Assembly: GCF_004000945.1 (NCBI RefSeq)
Contig: NZ_BIMF01000011.1
Location: forward strand, 157,145 to 221,144
Length of the DNA: 64,000 nucleotides
Direction of reading: 5' to 3'
DNA from: Paenibacillus lautus NBRC 15380
Lineage (GTDB): Bacteria > Bacillota > Bacilli > Paenibacillales > Paenibacillaceae
Shown here: positions 63,247 to 64,000 of the stretch, one piece after another
Layout: each line of letters begins with the position of its first letter
Numbering within the stretch: the first letter of the stretch is position 1
The notes under the pieces: generated by a model
Seen by the model: only the letters and a program-made list of their open reading frames with translations
What the model was told of the DNA's origin: nothing
The model's database searches: none
Translations under genes and position numbers: made by a program

Positions 63247-63792
63247 ATGTCACATTCATGTAAACCAGCCGTTATCGTTGTCACCGGCGTCATGGCTTCC
63301 GGTAAGTCGACGGTAGCCCAGCTGCTGGCCGAGAAGTTTGAACGCGGAGTCCATTTGCGGGGAGACTCGTTTCGGAAAATGATTGTCAGGGGCAGGGAAG
63401 AAATGCTTCCGGATGCTTCTGACGAAGCGGAGCGTCAGCTTGCCTTGCGCTACAGGTTATCCGCCTCCACTGCCAGAACCTATGCCGAAGCCGGTTTTCA
63501 TGTCGTTCTGCAGGACGTCATTCTCGGCCCGGCGCTGCAACAAATAACCGAAATGCTAAACGGCCTTCCCGTCTTCGTTGTTGTGCTGAACCCATCCGAG
63601 AATGCCATCAGCGCACGCGAGTTGATTCGTGACAAAAAAGGCTACGGGGTATGGACCATCCATGAGTTGACCCGGCGGTTGACCGACGAGACGCCGAGAA
63701 TTGGCCTGTGGCTGGATACCTCCGATTTATCTCCTGAAGAAACGGTTGAAGAGATTTGGAAGCGGATGTGGGATGAGGGGCAGATCCGTTAA
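63247..63792 (+). CDS. Small P-loop kinase of the AAA/chloramphenicol-phosphotransferase-like family
   Basis: A 181-residue P-loop NTPase. Walker A is VTGVMASGKSTVAQLL (residues 13-28). RGDSF follows near 40, with a DxxxxP-like second motif and an Arg-rich lid. Such proteins include chloramphenicol 3-O-phosphotransferase, zeta toxins and shikimate-kinase-like enzymes; the overall shape (RGDSFRKMIVRGRE, LQDVILGP, FVVVLNPSENAISARE) is closest to the AAA_33 / CPT-like group. The substrate is not known; resistance by phosphorylation of an antibiotic is only one possibility. GGAGG precedes the ATG by eight bases. A leader with a short ORF and terminator lies just upstream, and a second copy of it just downstream. 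Confidence 0.75.
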   Translation: MSHSCKPAVIVVTGVMASGKSTVAQLLAEKFERGVHLRGDSFRKMIVRGREEMLPDASDEAERQLALRYRLSASTARTYAEAGFHVVLQDVILGPALQQITEMLNGLPVFVVVLNPSENAISARELIRDKKGYGVWTIHELTRRLTDETPRIGLWLDTSDLSPEETVEEIWKRMWDEGQIR

Positions 63793-63824
63793 CATAAACC
63801 CGGTATCATTCTTGACAAGGCTTC

Positions 63825-64000
63825 CTGGTAAAAAACAATTAAGCCTGTTTATTCACTTCATTCCCGCCGCCAGCCATGGTTTAATATAGATGTCCGGCTG
63901 GACCAAATGATCGGAAAGGAGGCTGAACGAATTGATTCAGAATATGGAGGTGGCATCTGCGTAAGCGGATGTCACGTTAAGGGGAGCCCTGTATAGGGCT
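63825..64000 (+). promoter_or_regulatory. Repeated leader element, copy 2 (truncated by the window edge)
   Basis: It repeats copy 1 in the same order: CTGGTAAAAAACAATTAAGCCTG, TTTAATAT near 63880, GGAAAGGAGG (63913-63922), the TTG-initiated ten-codon ORF, an 11-bp hairpin (63950-63960 with 63965-63975) and the start of a GGGGAGCCC terminator stem. The region between the start block and the -10 box differs between copies. In the hairpin, differences between copies keep pairing: T-G becomes T-A at one step and C-G becomes T-G at another. A gene controlled by this copy would lie beyond the window. Confidence 0.7.
63932..63964 (+). CDS. Leader peptide of copy 2 (10 residues)
   Basis: It starts at TTG, nine bases after AAAGGAGG, and encodes MIQNMEVASA, the same residues as copy 1 with silent codon changes. 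Its end overlaps the hairpin stem in the same way. Confidence 0.55.
   Translation: MIQNMEVASA

Noticed and set aside
1..64000. CRISPR arrays, prophage, insertion sequences, tRNA or rRNA
   Set aside because: No regularly spaced direct repeats, transposase or integrase frames, or clover-leaf-like structures were seen on reading both strands. The only long repeat is the pair of leader elements at the right end.

Overview
The window looks like chromosomal DNA of a low-to-moderate-GC Firmicute, most probably Paenibacillus or a close relative. This is an inference from strong GGAGG-type ribosome binding sites, several TTG starts, a sucrose-6-phosphate operon, B. subtilis-like hxlR/hxlAB, ycgR/ycgQ and ZagA-type genes, and a trans-AT polyketide cluster with a LoaP regulator. 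No rRNA, tRNA, CRISPR array or intact insertion sequence was recognised.

Region 1 (1-28,834) is the 5' half of a trans-acyltransferase polyketide synthase operon read on the minus strand. It begins with a free-standing AT-enoylreductase protein, followed by three giant PKS proteins; the third runs off the left edge. The visible domain order is AT-ER; KS-DH-KR-ACP / KS-KR-ACP / KS0 | DH-ACP / KS-DH-KR-MT-ACP / KS-DH* | KR-ACP / KS-ACP / KS-. Two modules are split between proteins, one KS has lost a catalytic histidine and one DH has lost both catalytic residues. A divergent NusG paralogue (LoaP) sits beside the operon. The operon leader holds a good sigma-A promoter, small hairpins and an intrinsic terminator before the first real start codon, as expected for LoaP processive antitermination.

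Region 2 (29,400-37,300) is mixed: an EamA transporter, a sigma factor with a large BtrH/C39-like C-terminal extension, thymidine kinase, a small unknown protein, a YitT membrane protein, a TetR regulator, a CPBP membrane protein and a VTT-domain membrane protein.

Region 3 (37,400-43,320) is a complete Mrp-type Na+/H+ antiporter operon (A-B fused, C, D, E, F, G) on the minus strand. It is followed by small membrane or secreted proteins, a DedA protein and a plus-strand protein with a Cys/Ser/Gly-rich tail (to 46,330). Next come an unknown membrane protein, a PadR regulator with its HAAS-domain membrane partner, and a HAD phosphatase.

Region 4 (50,000-55,450) is a sucrose utilisation locus (PTS EIIBC, sucrose-6-phosphate hydrolase, LacI repressor, two palindromic operators), followed by folD under a ZTP riboswitch with an attached terminator.

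Region 5 (55,490-61,040) is probably zinc-responsive: the permease pair ycgR-ycgQ, a CobW GTPase, and a second CobW/ZagA GTPase. Three Zur-box-like palindromes lie here. A YolD-like gene and a broken maltose O-acetyltransferase gene lie between.

Region 6 (61,150-64,000) holds the ribulose monophosphate formaldehyde-detoxification genes hxlA-hxlB with hxlR. After it comes a small P-loop kinase preceded by a leader element (short ORF, hairpin, terminator). A second, diverged copy of this leader follows the kinase and runs off the right edge. This repeated leader is the most likely undescribed element in the window.
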